A stretch of 64,000 bases of DNA from Trissonchulus latispiculum (taxonomy: Eukaryota; Nematoda; Enoplea; Enoplida; Ironidae). Position 1 is the stretch's first letter. The number at the start of each line of letters is the position of its first letter. Of the stretch, positions 34,101 to 46,499 are shown one piece after another. The translations under genes were made by a program, and so were the position numbers. Under the pieces are notes generated by a model. That model made no database searches and was not told the origin of the DNA. It worked only from the letters and a program-made list of their open reading frames with translations. The DNA is taken from NCBI GenBank assembly GCA_030248195.1, contig JASAND010030708.1, forward strand, positions 16,457 through 80,456, given 5' to 3'.

Positions 34101-35694
34101 TAACTTTTATCTGCATTCGCTGCCTGTGGATACGCTGAAGCGTCTACTTGAAACGCCATATGGTCAAATGAAGACGGCAGTCCCTCCGGCCTCTGCCGCC
34201 TCTAAAACTTTTAGCCAACAAGATGTCAGTGTAACGACAGAAAACACCTACGAACTCGTATCTCGTCCACCCCAAAAGCTGGCGGTGTTTGATGATACCT
34301 ATGAGGTTGTCGCTGGTAAAACGGAAGTCAATCGTCAAGAAGTAAGTATGGTGGTGGTGGTGTACTGTTGGTGGTAGTACCTAAGATCATTAACCAGTTA
34401 AAAAGTTAGTCTATAGACAACCTTTCATTGGACTGCGTTAGCGATGTACCTACTAGAATTTTCCATGTATGTGGGGGATTGAGATTTCTGATCTCTACTA
34501 GACCGTACGTGGGCTGGCGCGAAAGGGTTCTATAAACTGTCACTGCCGTTTGGGTTGTATCCATACTTAAGCTTGGTTAGATTGCTTATGACTTACCCAA
34601 ATAAGAGAGCACCGGTTGTGGGTTCGAACTCACCTCAAGCCTGAATTTTTGGGTTCAGGTGCTGTAGTAGCACATTATGGTATCGTTCGTTTTTTCATCT
34701 ATTGTAAATACTCGTAAATAATCAATTATATTATATAATATAATACAATTTATGATTATAATTAACTAATTATAATTTTTTTAGTTTTCCTTTCTTCACT
34801 AATTGTATTCTAAATATGTCCCTAAAATTACGTAAATATGGATTTTTCAGTCTCAAACTGTCACCGCAGATGAGTTCATGAGGTATAGAAATTTGGCCTC
34901 CTTATTGGATAAAATCCCTGGCGCTTATCTCCAGCCCTCCTTCGTACTCCCAGAAGGACTCTCTGATTTCAACACTCCTGCTAAACAACATTTATACGCG
35001 GATATAGAGACACTAAAACAATGCAAAGCAACGGCAACAAAACATTTACAATATCTTGAGCCTGTTTATGATTCTTTTAAAAAGATTAACTGGAATGGAA
35101 TAAAGATTCTTTATTTACGGCTGAAACAATTTCGAGAACTGATGGAAACATTTCCGGATATCAAGATCGACGATTTGATTAAGAGGAAAAATTTTGCTGC
35201 TAATTTTAACTGCACGCTGGTGCGAAAAATTTATCCGGTCGTTGTGATGCCAAAACGCGGCGAGGCCCAAGGCTCTGATGCTTTGAGAGGGCAACAGAGT
35301 GCCTCTTCTATGACGGCAGATCAGAACAAGTACAACCAGGAACTGTGCAATTTAATTGTGTTGCTGAGAACAAGGATTCCTCAGGCGATGACTCGGAGGG
35401 CTTATCGTTATATAAAAACCAGTAAGTTAAGTTCCCTCTTCAAGTGTTTTGTGCTATGCAACATTTTTAGATTTATTTCGTTGCTTCTTAACAATTTGAC
35501 TGCCGGTATTAGAGTTTATGCACCGTAATGTAGGCCATAACTGGATTTATTCATGCGGAAGCCGTTTTATGCTTATGTCACTTGTCAGGAATCAGACAGA
35601 TTCCCGAATATTTATGGACAGTCAATTCGGAGGTCTGCTCAGTGTGGCCGTGGCCCAATATGAGTCAGAAGGGGAATTCTGGAGGGGGGTGTGA
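31181..35694 (+). CDS. Multi-exon gene for a lysine-rich protein of unknown family
   Basis: Proposed exons: 31181-31708, 31948-32106, 32244-32337, 32842-33011, 33263-33379, 33517-33591, 33904-34341 (or from 33889), 34851-35421, 35513-35694. All phases agree. Two acceptors end in GAG (before 32244 and 33263) and the donor after 33011 is weak (GTTGAA), so exons 3 and 4 are less certain. Reading through that donor would stop at 33023. The first about 180 residues are very rich in Lys, Arg, Ser and Thr with several basic clusters, suggesting a nuclear or nucleolar location. Exon 7 contains a 17-residue hydrophobic stretch that could be a membrane helix, flanked by a repeated acidic motif (DDYEFLAPGG in exon 5; DDTYEVVAGK in exon 7). 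Exon 8 looks largely helical. I recognise no domain. The last exon either ends at TGA 35694, 64 bp before the LTR retrotransposon, or splices at 35688 to exons beyond it (50925-51509). Confidence 0.6.
34562..34650 (+). other. Possible tRNA-derived SINE fragment in an intron of gene 3
   Basis: An A-box-like TTAAGCTTGGTTAG (34567) is followed about 50 bp later by GTGGGTTCGAACTCACC, which contains a near-consensus B box (GGTTCGAAC). The intervening arms fold poorly, so this is at best a decayed pol III unit. Confidence 0.3.
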
Positions 35695-35758
35695 GCCTGC
35701 GGCCGCGGTTTTTTTGCTAAAAAACCGGAAAAATCCGGATTCTGGGGGGAGAAACCCC

Positions 35759-36227
35759 TGTAGCGGGAATGCCGAATAAACAGTGCAAGCCACTACTAGG
35801 ATTGCGCACACAATGGATAACACACCTGGCTTGGGGAGAGCCAGTCCTGGGGGAGCCTCGCCAATAGATATAACTATAGAAATACTACGTAACCTAACTA
35901 GACTAAACCTAACAACCCTTAGAAACTACAGAATACAAATTATATTTATTATAAATATAGGCGCATGGCCGGTACACTACACACACATACAAAGTTATAA
36001 CAAACACACTATAAAGGCCCTCTGGCCGACATACCTGCGGAAGCGCAAAGGCGAACACTGAGGAGACAGGGAGCAGTCGGGTACACCGACTGTCCCACAA
36101 GACAGACAAAAGCAACACTGACTCACAAATGTAAGCAAACGGAAGTGTCTGCAGACAATATGCAAATTAGTCTGCAGGCGCAACAAAAATGTAAACACCC
36201 CGCATACACATATGCATATACACTACA
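35759..36227 (-). repeat. 3' LTR (469 bp)
   Basis: Differs from the other LTR only by lacking a CT dinucleotide at about 35878. It contains a small hairpin CAGTCGG-GTACA-CCGACTG (about 36074-36092) and an inverted pair TGCAGAC / GTCTGCA further on. Confidence 0.95.
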
Positions 36228-37031
36228 TCTCCCCAGGGCTCCCATGACGAGCTCCTGCGAGGATCATCTCCAAATAAAATATTACAACTAATAAAGCTAA
36301 ATACATAAAGACAGAAGAACAAATTTTTAAGTATCCAAGGGAAAAGAAAACCAGTATACAATAGCGTACTGCTGGCAAAGAAAAAATTATGGTAATACTT
36401 CCGGTTACACTCAGGGGGTAGGAGAGATGGAGGTCTCTCCTTATGAATACATTTCATACGGATGTGGTTATAAGTACCGTAAGAATAATAATAGGAAACA
36501 AGAATTTAATAAAGGATAAGTACCTTGAGTAAGTAACTTAAGATTTAGAACCACATTACCGTAAGGTAGGTACCCTAAGGGAGTAAAATACATAACCCAA
36601 ATCCCTAAGTATTCCCATAGCAATAGCAGTACAGAAGGTCCAAAAGAACCAAAGACTGGCAAGTACCGTAATCTAGGAAACCAGCACAGTCACATGGCAT
36701 AGACCACAATGGTACAAAATAGATTTCTGCTAGAGCTTGCAACGAGTAGATGTAATATTATGACATGATTGAGAATACAAAGAAATGAACGAAATTACAA
36801 GTACAAACTTTAAGGCACATATTAAATATATACCAGAATTAAAGAAAGAAGACAAAATACATTTATATAGTGCAAAAAAAGAGAATCTAGGAACAAACAC
36901 AGGACTAACAAAACAAGCAAATAATGGTAATAATTGGGTATTCCCTGTGATTAGAAAAACAAACATACGAAAAATTCGAAATGCAGTTATTAATTGACAA
37001 AGCTAACAACAGAATATAAAAAAGTCACAAA

Positions 37032-40000
37032 GGGCCTATTTCTTTAAAGATTAAACGGATTAGATTAAAATTAATCCGCATTAAAGAAATAGCTAGCAGG
37101 ATTAAACGGATTAAATTTTAATCCTGCGAGTTAAACGAGTTAAACGAGCTGCTTTTAATCCGACGTTTAATCCTATTTCTTTATTCATGCAGGATTAAAA
37201 TTTTTAATCCAACCCTATTTCTTTAATACTTAGCAGGATTAAAAATGAGGGAGTTAATTTTAATCCGACCGCTGTAATTTATTTCTTTAAGGATTAATTT
37301 TAATCTTTTTAATCCTGCTAGCTAATTTTGAACTGATTTTTAATCCTCGTGTTGCTACGGAGGTTAAACGGATTAAAAACAAAAAGAGCGAAATATAACA
37401 TTTACAATCAGCTGCTGCGTATCTAGATGGCGCTATCTACCGTAATCACATTTTCTGTATTTTTATTGGTTATTTGATTTTAATAGTGAGCTTTCCTATT
37501 CTTAAAAAACTTTAAAATTTCAGTTAGCTAAGTAACAATTCTGCTAAAAATACAACAATATATCATTTTTCATGAACTTGACAACCGTTTATAAAAATGT
37601 TAGCGAGAACGCAGATTTAATTAAAAAAGGAAACCCAACTTTACATTTCTGACAACTGTGCTAGCCAGAATAATGAATTTGTCAACAGTAGCTATTTTTG
37701 AAAAAACCGAAACTAATGTCGTTTGTCACCATTAAACATTGCTATTGCTGCTTGCTAAACATTGCAATTCTTGGAAATCCTTTTCGCTGACGTTTACTAA
37801 TTTTGCTAGCCGAACCGATGTTTGATCATAAGTAGCATTTTATTGACTGCATCACCGAATTTTTAAAAAATTAAATTTCAGCTCAAAGTAGAGGTCTTCA
37901 TATTGTGTTAAACACAGAAAACGGAAAAAGTGCTGGATTTTTTGGTGCGCCAAAGAAATCTCGCCAATGACAAAACGGAGCACTTCAACATCTATTTTAA
38001 ATTGTAAAACAACCTCAAATGGCGATTTGTAGGAAGCGGAATTTTAATTTAGGCCTTTAAATTTTTTATTAATTTTTGAATTTTCAGAAAAGCCAAAGTT
38101 GAGTGCTCTGCTACGCTGAAATTGTGGGACAGCAACTTCGATAAATGAAATATTTTGAAAACTGGGATGCCTAACTGAAAATTAATTCCTGCAGATCACA
38201 GCTTATGACAACTCAATTCGAACGATACCACCTGATTCTGATTAGCTCTGCCTGGATTCGATATTTCTCTGGCTCGGCAATGCGGATATTTAGCAAACTT
38301 TTGAAAATAGGGATTTTTCAAATTTTCGTAATATGACGAATTTTATATATATCCATCGAAACTCTCATTGTGGGTAACATTTTTGCTTTTTCCACCATAA
38401 CCCGGACACGCGTGAAATTCGAGTTATCGGCTGTTAAGTGTTTATTGTGGTCAATGCTTTCCAACGACGGTGCTACTCCTTAAAATCACTAAATAAAGCT
38501 CTAAGGTAGATTTTCTCCATTAAACACTACCCGGAATTCTTTGTTTACACCAATTAGTAAACATATGTGCAACCGAATGAAGCTCCACAGTCAGGAATGC
38601 TCAGATGTAAATTGTCTGTGTTTGCAGCGGCACCGCAGAGATGGACGCGGGACGAAATTTTTCGTCCCGTCCCGTCCCGTGCCGCACTCGATTTGTTTGT
38701 CCCGTCCCGCGGGACCCCGCAGTCCCGCAAATTTGATTATGCCCGTCCCGCAAAATCCCGCATAATTTCTTAATTGTCTCATTAGCTAAAATTAGTGGTA
38801 ATTAATACTAATTTAATATGAAAATTTAAAATAACTGTTATGTAAACTTTACGCTATTTATTTTTCCTTGCTAAGATGCAAAGTCACTGCTGTGTGTAAA
38901 AATGTGAAAGGCTTATATATATCATCTGCAAACAAACAATATCAATTTAGCCAAATTGGCCAAATAAAATCAAATTTAGCGGAATCAGAAAATTACTGCC
39001 ATAGAAAAGCGATGGAACCGAGTCACCGTGGCAATTTGGGCCCCTTTTCGGATCGGATCACTAGGTCACCGGGCCAAGAGCTTGGATCTGGCCTTGATGC
39101 GGTTTTCTTAATTTCCCACAGATTATTTCCCAGAAATTTTTGGTTTAAAGCTAAAACTTTTAGGTCTAATTTCAATGTGATGCTGATACATGATTTGCAT
39201 GTTTTAAAATTTAACTTGAGCTTCATAATTTTCGCAGCTTGAGGTTCGTTCAATATGATTTCCAGCAAAATAGTGTTTGTTCTCATTGGTTCCATGAATA
39301 TTGCATTGCATAGATCTATTAGAACTAGCTGGTTTGCAAATTATAACTGATTAAATTAGGCAATGCAGATTAAGCCAAGCTTCAAAAGTCTCTAGCTTTG
39401 TCCCGTCTTTAAGTTAAAACTCAATCCATTGACTGGTTATACGTAATCAACACTTTATATATAAAACTTCGAAATCATTTACATTACATGCGTATACCTA
39501 CTCAATATTAAGCAATAAACTTTCGATCAGAAAAGATACGCAAACCAGCACAGCAAATGAAACTTATATTACCTTAAAATTGAATTTTATAGAATAATTT
39601 GAAGTGTGACTGTAATGTTTTGAAAACAGTTATCTAGCTTTCTTAAAAATTCCCTAATTTTGTAGTAAATATAGGAAATTTTTGTCCCGCGGGACGAAGG
39701 TTGTCGTCCCATCCCGTCCCGTCCCGCGGGATCCCGCGGGCTCCCGCGGCCCGCGTCCATCTCTTTCACAAGTCCGTCACTTTCAGCAAGTTTTACTACT
39801 CAAAATGCAATCTCGATGCGCAGGACATTATGTGACAAAATTTTAATGTGAAATTGCGCATAATCAGTGACCATAAACTTTTTCATGAGGGACTCTCCTT
39901 AATTTATGGTCGGATCGGAGCGAATCGGCCCGATCCTGGTCTAGATCGGATCAGATCAACAGCTAATTAGCGGATCGGATCGGAATTCGGAAGTGAATTT

Positions 40001-40406
40001 TATAAACCGATCGGATCGACATCATCTATTGAAAGCATACCCGCACCAAAACTGATTTGAATCGGGCAAGTTTTGCGCTTCCAGAATCCAGATCGTACAA
40101 TTTCCAATAACTTCTCCCAGTTAATTTAATCCCAGCAATAAAGAAATAGCGCATGGATTATTTTTAATCCACGGATTAAAATCCTGCAGGATTAAAACTT
40201 TTAACTTCTATTTCTTTATTGCAGGATTAAACAGATTAAAATTAACTCTTTTAATCTGCGAGTTAAAATAGCAGGATTAAACGAGTTAATTTTAATCTGT
40301 TTAATCCGTTTAATCCTGCAATAAAGAAATAGAGATTAAAAGTTTTAATCCTGCTGGTTTTTAATCCGTTTAATCCGACCATTTTAATCTTTAAAGAAAT
40401 AGGGCC
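37032..40406. mobile_element. Harbinger-like element inside the LTR retrotransposon, itself interrupted
   Basis: The left end GGGCCTATTTCTTTAAAG and the inverted right end CTTTAAAGAAATAGGGCC lie between AAA direct repeats (37029-37031 and 40407-40409). The first about 350 bp and the last about 310 bp repeat the GGATTAAAC and CTATTTCTTTAA motifs of the 533-bp copy at 29567-30099. The 2.7-kb middle is absent from that copy and holds the hAT-like element 38636-39764. No transposase frame was recognised in the middle. Confidence 0.7.
38636..39764. mobile_element. hAT-like element with GTCCC/GCGGGAC subterminal repeats
   Basis: Ends CAGAGATGGACGCGGGACGA and, inverted, GCGTCCATCTCT. Both ends carry arrays of GTCCC and GCGGGAT motifs. 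The right 300 bp match 24480-24766. The terminal hAT pattern is clear but no 8-bp duplication can be matched in the flanks, so one end may have shifted or decayed. Confidence 0.7.
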
Positions 40407-41058
40407 AAAGTGGAAGCTTCAGATGGCACTTGTGGTGATTTGGAGTCCAGATCCCTTTTGCAGTAGGCAATAGGTGCGGTAGGCGTTTTGCTTGGGAATG
40501 GAGTAGGATCTACCTTAGCTGCTCTGAGTCCAGGGTCAAGATGTCAGACTGGCTGCCAAGGCGTATTGCCCTTCAGAGTTAGCTAAGAATCACGGAAGGA
40601 AAATGGAAATCCATTAATCCCAGCAACCAGAAGATGGATGGTCCGTTTGAAGTTACCCAAGAAATCAGATTATAGTTTCTACTGCCTTCCAAGAAGTTGT
40701 AGCAGGGACCAAAACCACCGCCGAGGTCGAAACGAGACGACATGCCTCCAACGATGTGTAGTAAAAAGGTTACCCATAATTAATATAGTTCATAAAATTG
40801 TCAGCTAACAGTCAATGTTAAAGTGAATGGGCCCCAGGAAGCGTAATATGGTGAGTTCGTTAGTTAACTTCCGGGCTCGCCATGTTGCCAACGCCGCAAG
40901 GGCACGTTAGGACTGTACTTATGTTGCACTGGAGTACAGCAGAATGCAAAGCAGGCGATTCACAGCTCACCCACACTGCTCCAGCAAGTGCAGGTCCGCG
41001 TGTTTGAAGAGAAATTCCTCATGGGACGAAGGAACAGAAGTGAGGCGAGTTGCTCATT

Positions 41059-42531
41059 CTAGCACTGTAGTGGATTGTTCATGTCCACCGTGTTCGTGCC
41101 GCTGACTCCGCTGAAGAACACCAAGCAGGCAAAAATGACGATATCTGTAAGATACATCAAGTATCTGGTTACATATAGTTCCGATTATGGTTTTGGCGCA
41201 CTGATTTTCGGAATGCGAAAAGAAGATCGAGCATCAGCGTCAGAGATCAGTTCACTTTGGTCGCTCTGACCGGTTCTTCCTGTTCGTGGTTGAATCTGTG
41301 ATGCCGTTTCAGTTGGTGACGATGTCATGGAAGCAAGCTGATCACCAATGATCACTATGATGGCATACTTGATGTCCGAAGAAAGTAACGAAATGTTCAA
41401 GAGCGAGCATCGTGAGCTGGAATCATCGCTGAATTGGATGGAATATGAATCGGTAAAGTGGGCCAGAATGTTCAATAATCGACATAGCCTGACAAGGTGC
41501 TAATCGTTGGAGTCGCAAGGACAATAGAAACTGATTGAATGAAATGAAACAAAAGGCCAGGAGCATAGCTCAACTGCCGATTTGTGGCATCGATACGGAC
41601 ACTTAAGTCCATAGATGAGGGGATAGAATCCTGCCGAAAGGATTAGGCTAAAAGCCATCAGGCATACCCGCCAAGGCCTGAATGTCCTGTTGAACGGATG
41701 GAAAGGTGATGATGCAACCTTCTTCACGTGAGTGCCCGCACTGGGGTACTTCGCAAGTCCCAGCATACCGCCATCACCTCAGGCTAATATCGACCACTAG
41801 GCTCGCTGCTCCTACCTGGAGGCGTCAAAGGTTCCAATCATCGGTAACTCAGCCGGGTCCGGACTGGCTGAGCGCCGTGGCTAGAGATAAAAGGCTTAGA
41901 TGGAGTGCCCACACGCTCACGAGCCGGCCTGCTCCTGTCATCAGCTCGTAGCGACATGCCGGGAGCCTCGGAAACAGTACTGGTCGGAGGCGTAGGAGGG
42001 TCCCTCGGGCAAAGAGACCCACCATACTGAGTGACGTGCCACCGGATAAACGAGGCGAGACTCAAACAGTCCTTCACGTAGCCGTATTGGCTGAAGGGGA
42101 TACCGGAAAGCACGAAGCGTCCAGATAAGGCCAGAGAATAAGCTGGCGCCAGTTCCAATGGCATGTGACCCAACAGTTCCTCGTCGACCGTAACGAGACC
42201 AATAGTGACGGGTAGCTGGTCAAGTTAATAGGGTCTAAGGGCCATTGAATGCCATAGGGGCCAGGGTAGACTTCTCGACGAGACTGATTGTTCGCATGCT
42301 AGAGTAAATGCGCAAAGGCGACTGATAGTGACGGAATACCAGCCATAATTGTAGAGAAACAGGAAGGATAAAACTGATCCAGAAACTTCCGTCAAGAAAC
42401 TGATGTAAAGTCGGCCCAGATCTGAAAACATTGAAGAAAACGTGCAGGCTAGACATCCAATTAGGGTTGACTAAAGGTGTAGCATATACGTAAGTGATGC
42501 ACAGAAAAATTGGAATAGTGGGTATAAGCAA
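41059..42531 (-). pseudogene. Env-like third region of the retrotransposon, broken
   Basis: Downstream of integrase on the - strand, a frame opening at 42531 begins with a hydrophobic, signal-peptide-like stretch of about 20 residues. Shifted frames further on (41500-41766, 41185-41475) contain other hydrophobic stretches. A short frame 41157-41059 again starts with a strong signal-peptide-like segment. Several frame changes and stops separate these pieces. Signal and membrane segments after pol are what an envelope-type gene of Gypsy-group elements would leave. No fusion peptide or known envelope family could be identified, so the call rests on position and hydrophobicity. Confidence 0.35.
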
Positions 42532-43049
42532 CAGCGTTGCTCATGCAAGACATAAATGTTATACATCAGTACCCCACCCCCAAAAAAAGTGCCAATCAAG
42601 CAAGTGCGAGTTTGAGTGATCAGCAAAAACCCACACATACGTATGGACACACAGTGACAGAAATAACCCTAAAGGCGTACTGCCTGGCAAGTCTAGATCC
42701 TACCATATTTCTTATTGTGGCGTAAAAGCCTGGTTCTTGACAGGACTAACAAGATGTGGCTTCATTCAACAGCCCAGACAGCTTCCACGATCGGGCTGAA
42801 CTTCAGTCTTCTGGATCTTCAAGGTGACTTCTGGCATTTTCGCATCATCATTTTTGGCCAAAATCGGTGGCACAAAGCCGGAAGAGGCTCCTCCTGTTGT
42901 GTTGCGCATAACCAACCAGCATGATTGGCTAGCAGTGGATCAGGTTGGCAATGGCCAACCAGCTTTTTCTTCTCGAAAGACTCCCAGATCACGTGCTGCG
43001 CACACACGTATGGTGCAGGGTAGTCGTTTTGATGGTCGATATTATTCGA

Positions 43050-43667
43050 GAGTTACAGCTCGATCCACTATGCTCGCCAGGAGCGGTAAACAGTTACGAC
43101 GAGAAGTTCGTCCCACGGTCAGATAAGAAATGAGAGGGCACACCCAATAGCTACACAAAAGTTAAAGCAATAATAGGCTACCGTCTCAGCAGTTTCGTTA
43201 GGCATAGCAAAGGCTTCTGCATACCGGGTAAAGTGATCCACGATTACAAGAATGCACGTATTACCACGGAGCGTCGGGGTTTTCATGCAATGCGTAACAT
43301 GAAGACTGACCAGTTCGAAGGGACGGTTGACACGAATGTCATTTTGCAATCCAGCCTGCGGACGCAGGGGTCCTGGATTGACTTTGGCACATACCCTAAA
43401 TGCGCAAATGTATTCGGCGAGATCTTGCGCCATCGTCGACCAATAATAACGCAAAGTCAAACTCGCATTGGCGGCATTGTGGCTGCGGTTACCGCCAACC
43501 ATGAAGCCGGAATGTACCTCATCCATGATCATTTCACGATAGCAATGAGGGGCCGCAATGACCTTGAAGTCATTGCCCCGACGACGGCACCTCTCATCAA
43601 GACGCCATCGAGTCAGCAATCCGTCTTGGATGAAGTAGATTGGCCGAAGCTTTTTCAGGAGCACCAA
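43050..43667 (-). pseudogene. Integrase remnant
   Basis: The frame 43667-43119 has an H-H-C-C-like region with spacing similar to retroviral-type integrases, then the core stretch ILVIVDHFTRYAEAF. The residue expected as the first catalytic Asp is His (VSLHVTH). The second catalytic Asp lies in SDRGTNF, but only in another frame (about 43120-43090), so a frameshift has occurred, and a stop follows closely. The third acidic residue was not found. The protein cannot be active. Confidence 0.85.
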
Positions 43668-43869
43668 TTCCTGAGGATCCTCCGGTTGAACCTAACGCGA
43701 TCGAACAGAAGCCTGTATACAGGATCTGCCCGCCGCTCGCGTTTCCGGGTGGCTACCGTCACTTCGGACGTTATGGCGCTGACGGCCGGCGGGCACATGA
43801 CGTCGGTCAGATCAATTTCTAACTCGGTGGGCTTTTCTTGCGACGGTAGACGTGATAAAGCATCCGCGA

Positions 43870-44300
43870 CTACGTTTCGCGCCCATGCCTGTAGTCGATT
43901 ATGAAATCGAACTCCTGTAATCGTGAGGCGAACCGAGCCTGACGATCAGCACCCAAAACAGACCTGTTGCTGAGTAAGTCCGTGACCGCCATATGATCTG
44001 TCCGGATTATGAAAAGTTTGGCTGAGACATATGCCAGAACGTTTGGCATGCCCAATCTGCTCAGGCTCCTTCTAGGTCCGATGCAGACTAATTACGCTCG
44101 TAGGAGGTGAGACATCGACTGGCCTAAGCCACAGGTCTAGTCATCACAGTCCTTGCCATTCCCGGGTTCTTGGCACTGCGAGGCACAGATGCAGGCTGTC
44201 TGAGAACAGCCCCAGGCCGTCATGGCTGGCATCCATCGGAATGATAATGACCTTATCAAAGCCGGATAGCCAAAATCGGTGCCTGAGTTTAGGATCCTTT
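43870..44300 (-). pseudogene. RNase H remnant
   Basis: PMDASHDGLG at about 44250-44220 is the first catalytic Asp block. TDHMAVTDLL and YRHGRET in the frame 44055-43870 are the later RNase H blocks before integrase. The two parts are in different frames with a stop between them. Confidence 0.8.
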
Positions 44301-44319
44301 TCAAAGCATCAAATGCCTG

Positions 44320-45092
44320 CTAACGAGCGGTGGACCAGCGAAAGGCGACGTCTTTCTTCAGGAGTTCCGTGAGGGGGGCAGCACTGTTTACATAATTCGG
44401 GACAAATCGCCGATAGTAGCCACTCATTCCCAGAAACGATTTTACGCCTTTCATATCAACAGGAGCGGGCAGTTTCGCCACAGCTGCCACTTTGTCGGGA
44501 TCGACAGCAATCCCCTCCTGTGATATGATGTGCCCTAAAAGAGGGACTTTCTGCTGAAGAAAGAGCTTTTCTTCAGTTTGATCCGCAACCCATTGTCGCG
44601 GAGCTTCTGGAAGACTATCCGAAGCATGTCTAGGTGCGAAGACAGAGCCGGCGACAGGATCAGAGCATCGTCGATATAGACGGGCAAACCAATAAGGACT
44701 TTCTCCATGAGTCGCTGAAACGTGGCTGGAGCGTTGCAAATCCCAAACAACATCACCTTCATATGGAAAAGATGAGAGGCAGAGCCTTCAATAGTCAATA
44801 ACCAGCCGCGTGGTTCCATCCCTCTTGCCGACGAGGATGCAAGGTGAATACCACGGGCCAGCAGTGGGTTTGCAGACGCCTTCCTCCAGCATCGCTTAGA
44901 TGCACTTCTCGACCTCAGCCTTCGGATGAGGATTCGTACGATAAGGTCGACTTTGGATAGGACGCTCTTTTCCCGTACCAATGATATGGAGTTCAGCGTC
45001 TGTCCGGCCTGGATTCCCAGGACGGCAATAATATCGTAGAATTCGAGAAGCAGATCCTTGAGTTGTTGTTTCAGCTCGTCTGAGCGGTCCAT
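44320..45092 (-). pseudogene. Reverse transcriptase remnant
   Basis: The frame 45092-44535 contains GICNAPATFQRLM and the catalytic YIDD box (VYIDDALILS). The thumb and connection continue in a different frame, 44739-44320, with LLGHIISQEGIAVDP, SFLGMSGYYRRFVPNY and APLTELLKK. The overlap of the two frames marks a frameshift near 44560. N-terminal RT blocks upstream are scrambled. The motifs are those of Ty3/Gypsy elements. Confidence 0.92.
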
Positions 45093-45787
45093 TTTGGCAA
45101 AATCGACATTAGCTTCAATATCCCGTATCTGTTCTTCCGGAGATTGGCCGGTGCCTGGCGTAAAAAGGTCGGCCTTCGAATGTTCTCCATAGAAGTGCTC
45201 TTCCAGATCAGTTCCGTGATCAATGTTGTCTGTGCCGTATAGGCTGGGGATCAGTTATTCTGGTGGATTATTCTGATCCTTCTGGCGAAGTTCCGCGGAC
45301 TCGGACTGAGCAGGACGTTTGCGCATCTCATGAGGTTGGACAGTCTGGACATTCGAGTTGCGCAAGCTAGGACTAGGTCTACCAGCTTCTCGGGATCCAT
45401 GACGGTCACCGGGCGTCTGCATTCGCCGGGTGGTCCAACCGACAGCGGAGATGCTGGTAAAACGAGGGCAATGGGGCTCCACCCTCGATCACGCATGCCA
45501 CTTGAGAGCTCATCCACCTGAGCTACGGGGATTGTTTGGCCCACATTGGCGCCTGGGCAAATCGATAATTCGGTCGCCCCCATTGTATACCCGAATATAC
45601 ATTACCTTAGGAGATACCTCGAGGACTCCAGGCTGGGAATACGCACCGCTATTTCAATCACATCCGTGTCAGGTTCATAGTGGACGAGAATGGACGTATC
45701 CATATAGGAGCCGTTTTTCAGTACGGCAAAACTGGGACAAAGCGCTCCTGTGCCGGCAGAAAACGCGTTCTTCCCGGACACATAAGG

Positions 45788-46324
45788 TTACCGCAGAGTC
45801 ACTTCAATGCCATAAGCCGTCGCAATGGCTTGCAGTTCAGTCCTATTGAACAACAACACACGGTCACCGGTTGCTGCCGATGTCTCAATAACCCTCATGG
45901 GGTGTGAACCGTGAAGTCCAGTGCGGATAGGAAGTCGGACCATCGGAGGACCTCCAGTTGAAGGATAGAAACCACACAGAAGATGAGAGTTGCTTGAGGA
46001 TTTTTCATACGCAGAACAAAATGGCACTGACTGAAGATTGTCAACTGGATGCCTGTAGGCTGCAGAAGTGAATGACAACGAGGAAACGCCAAATTGGGTC
46101 TTCACGTAGGCCTTGATCTTTTCGTAGAATAATTTGGAAGCAAGGGCTACACTCGCACCGGTGTCCATCAGCGCTAAGGCTGCCACCGATCCGACATGGA
46201 TGACTACGCACGGAGCAAAAAAACGAAGGCGAATTTCGTCGATATTTTTACGTAGAAGACGCTTTCGCCGTCGACGAATTGCTGAACGGCATGGGTATAC
46301 CGTCCGACAAGGCCAGCAACTCAT
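45788..46324 (-). pseudogene. Retropepsin (aspartic protease) region
   Basis: The open frame of 178 codons contains ALMDTGASVALAS, the D-T-G-A active-site block of retroviral-type proteases. It lies between the gag remnant and reverse transcriptase, as expected. The frame itself is intact, but it is isolated from gag and RT by frame changes. Confidence 0.8.
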
Positions 46325-46499
46325 CGCTTATCAAGGTTGCTTCTATGTACGTATCTCCGAAGTCGATTAACCAGTGTCCGAAACTTATAAGAGTTGATTG
46401 ACTCCGGTTCGAAGAGTCACGTTCGGCGCCACTAAAGTCGCCCAAAACAGCCAAGTCGGCCGCCGTCAAATCCTTAGGATGATGAAAGTAATATTCCGG

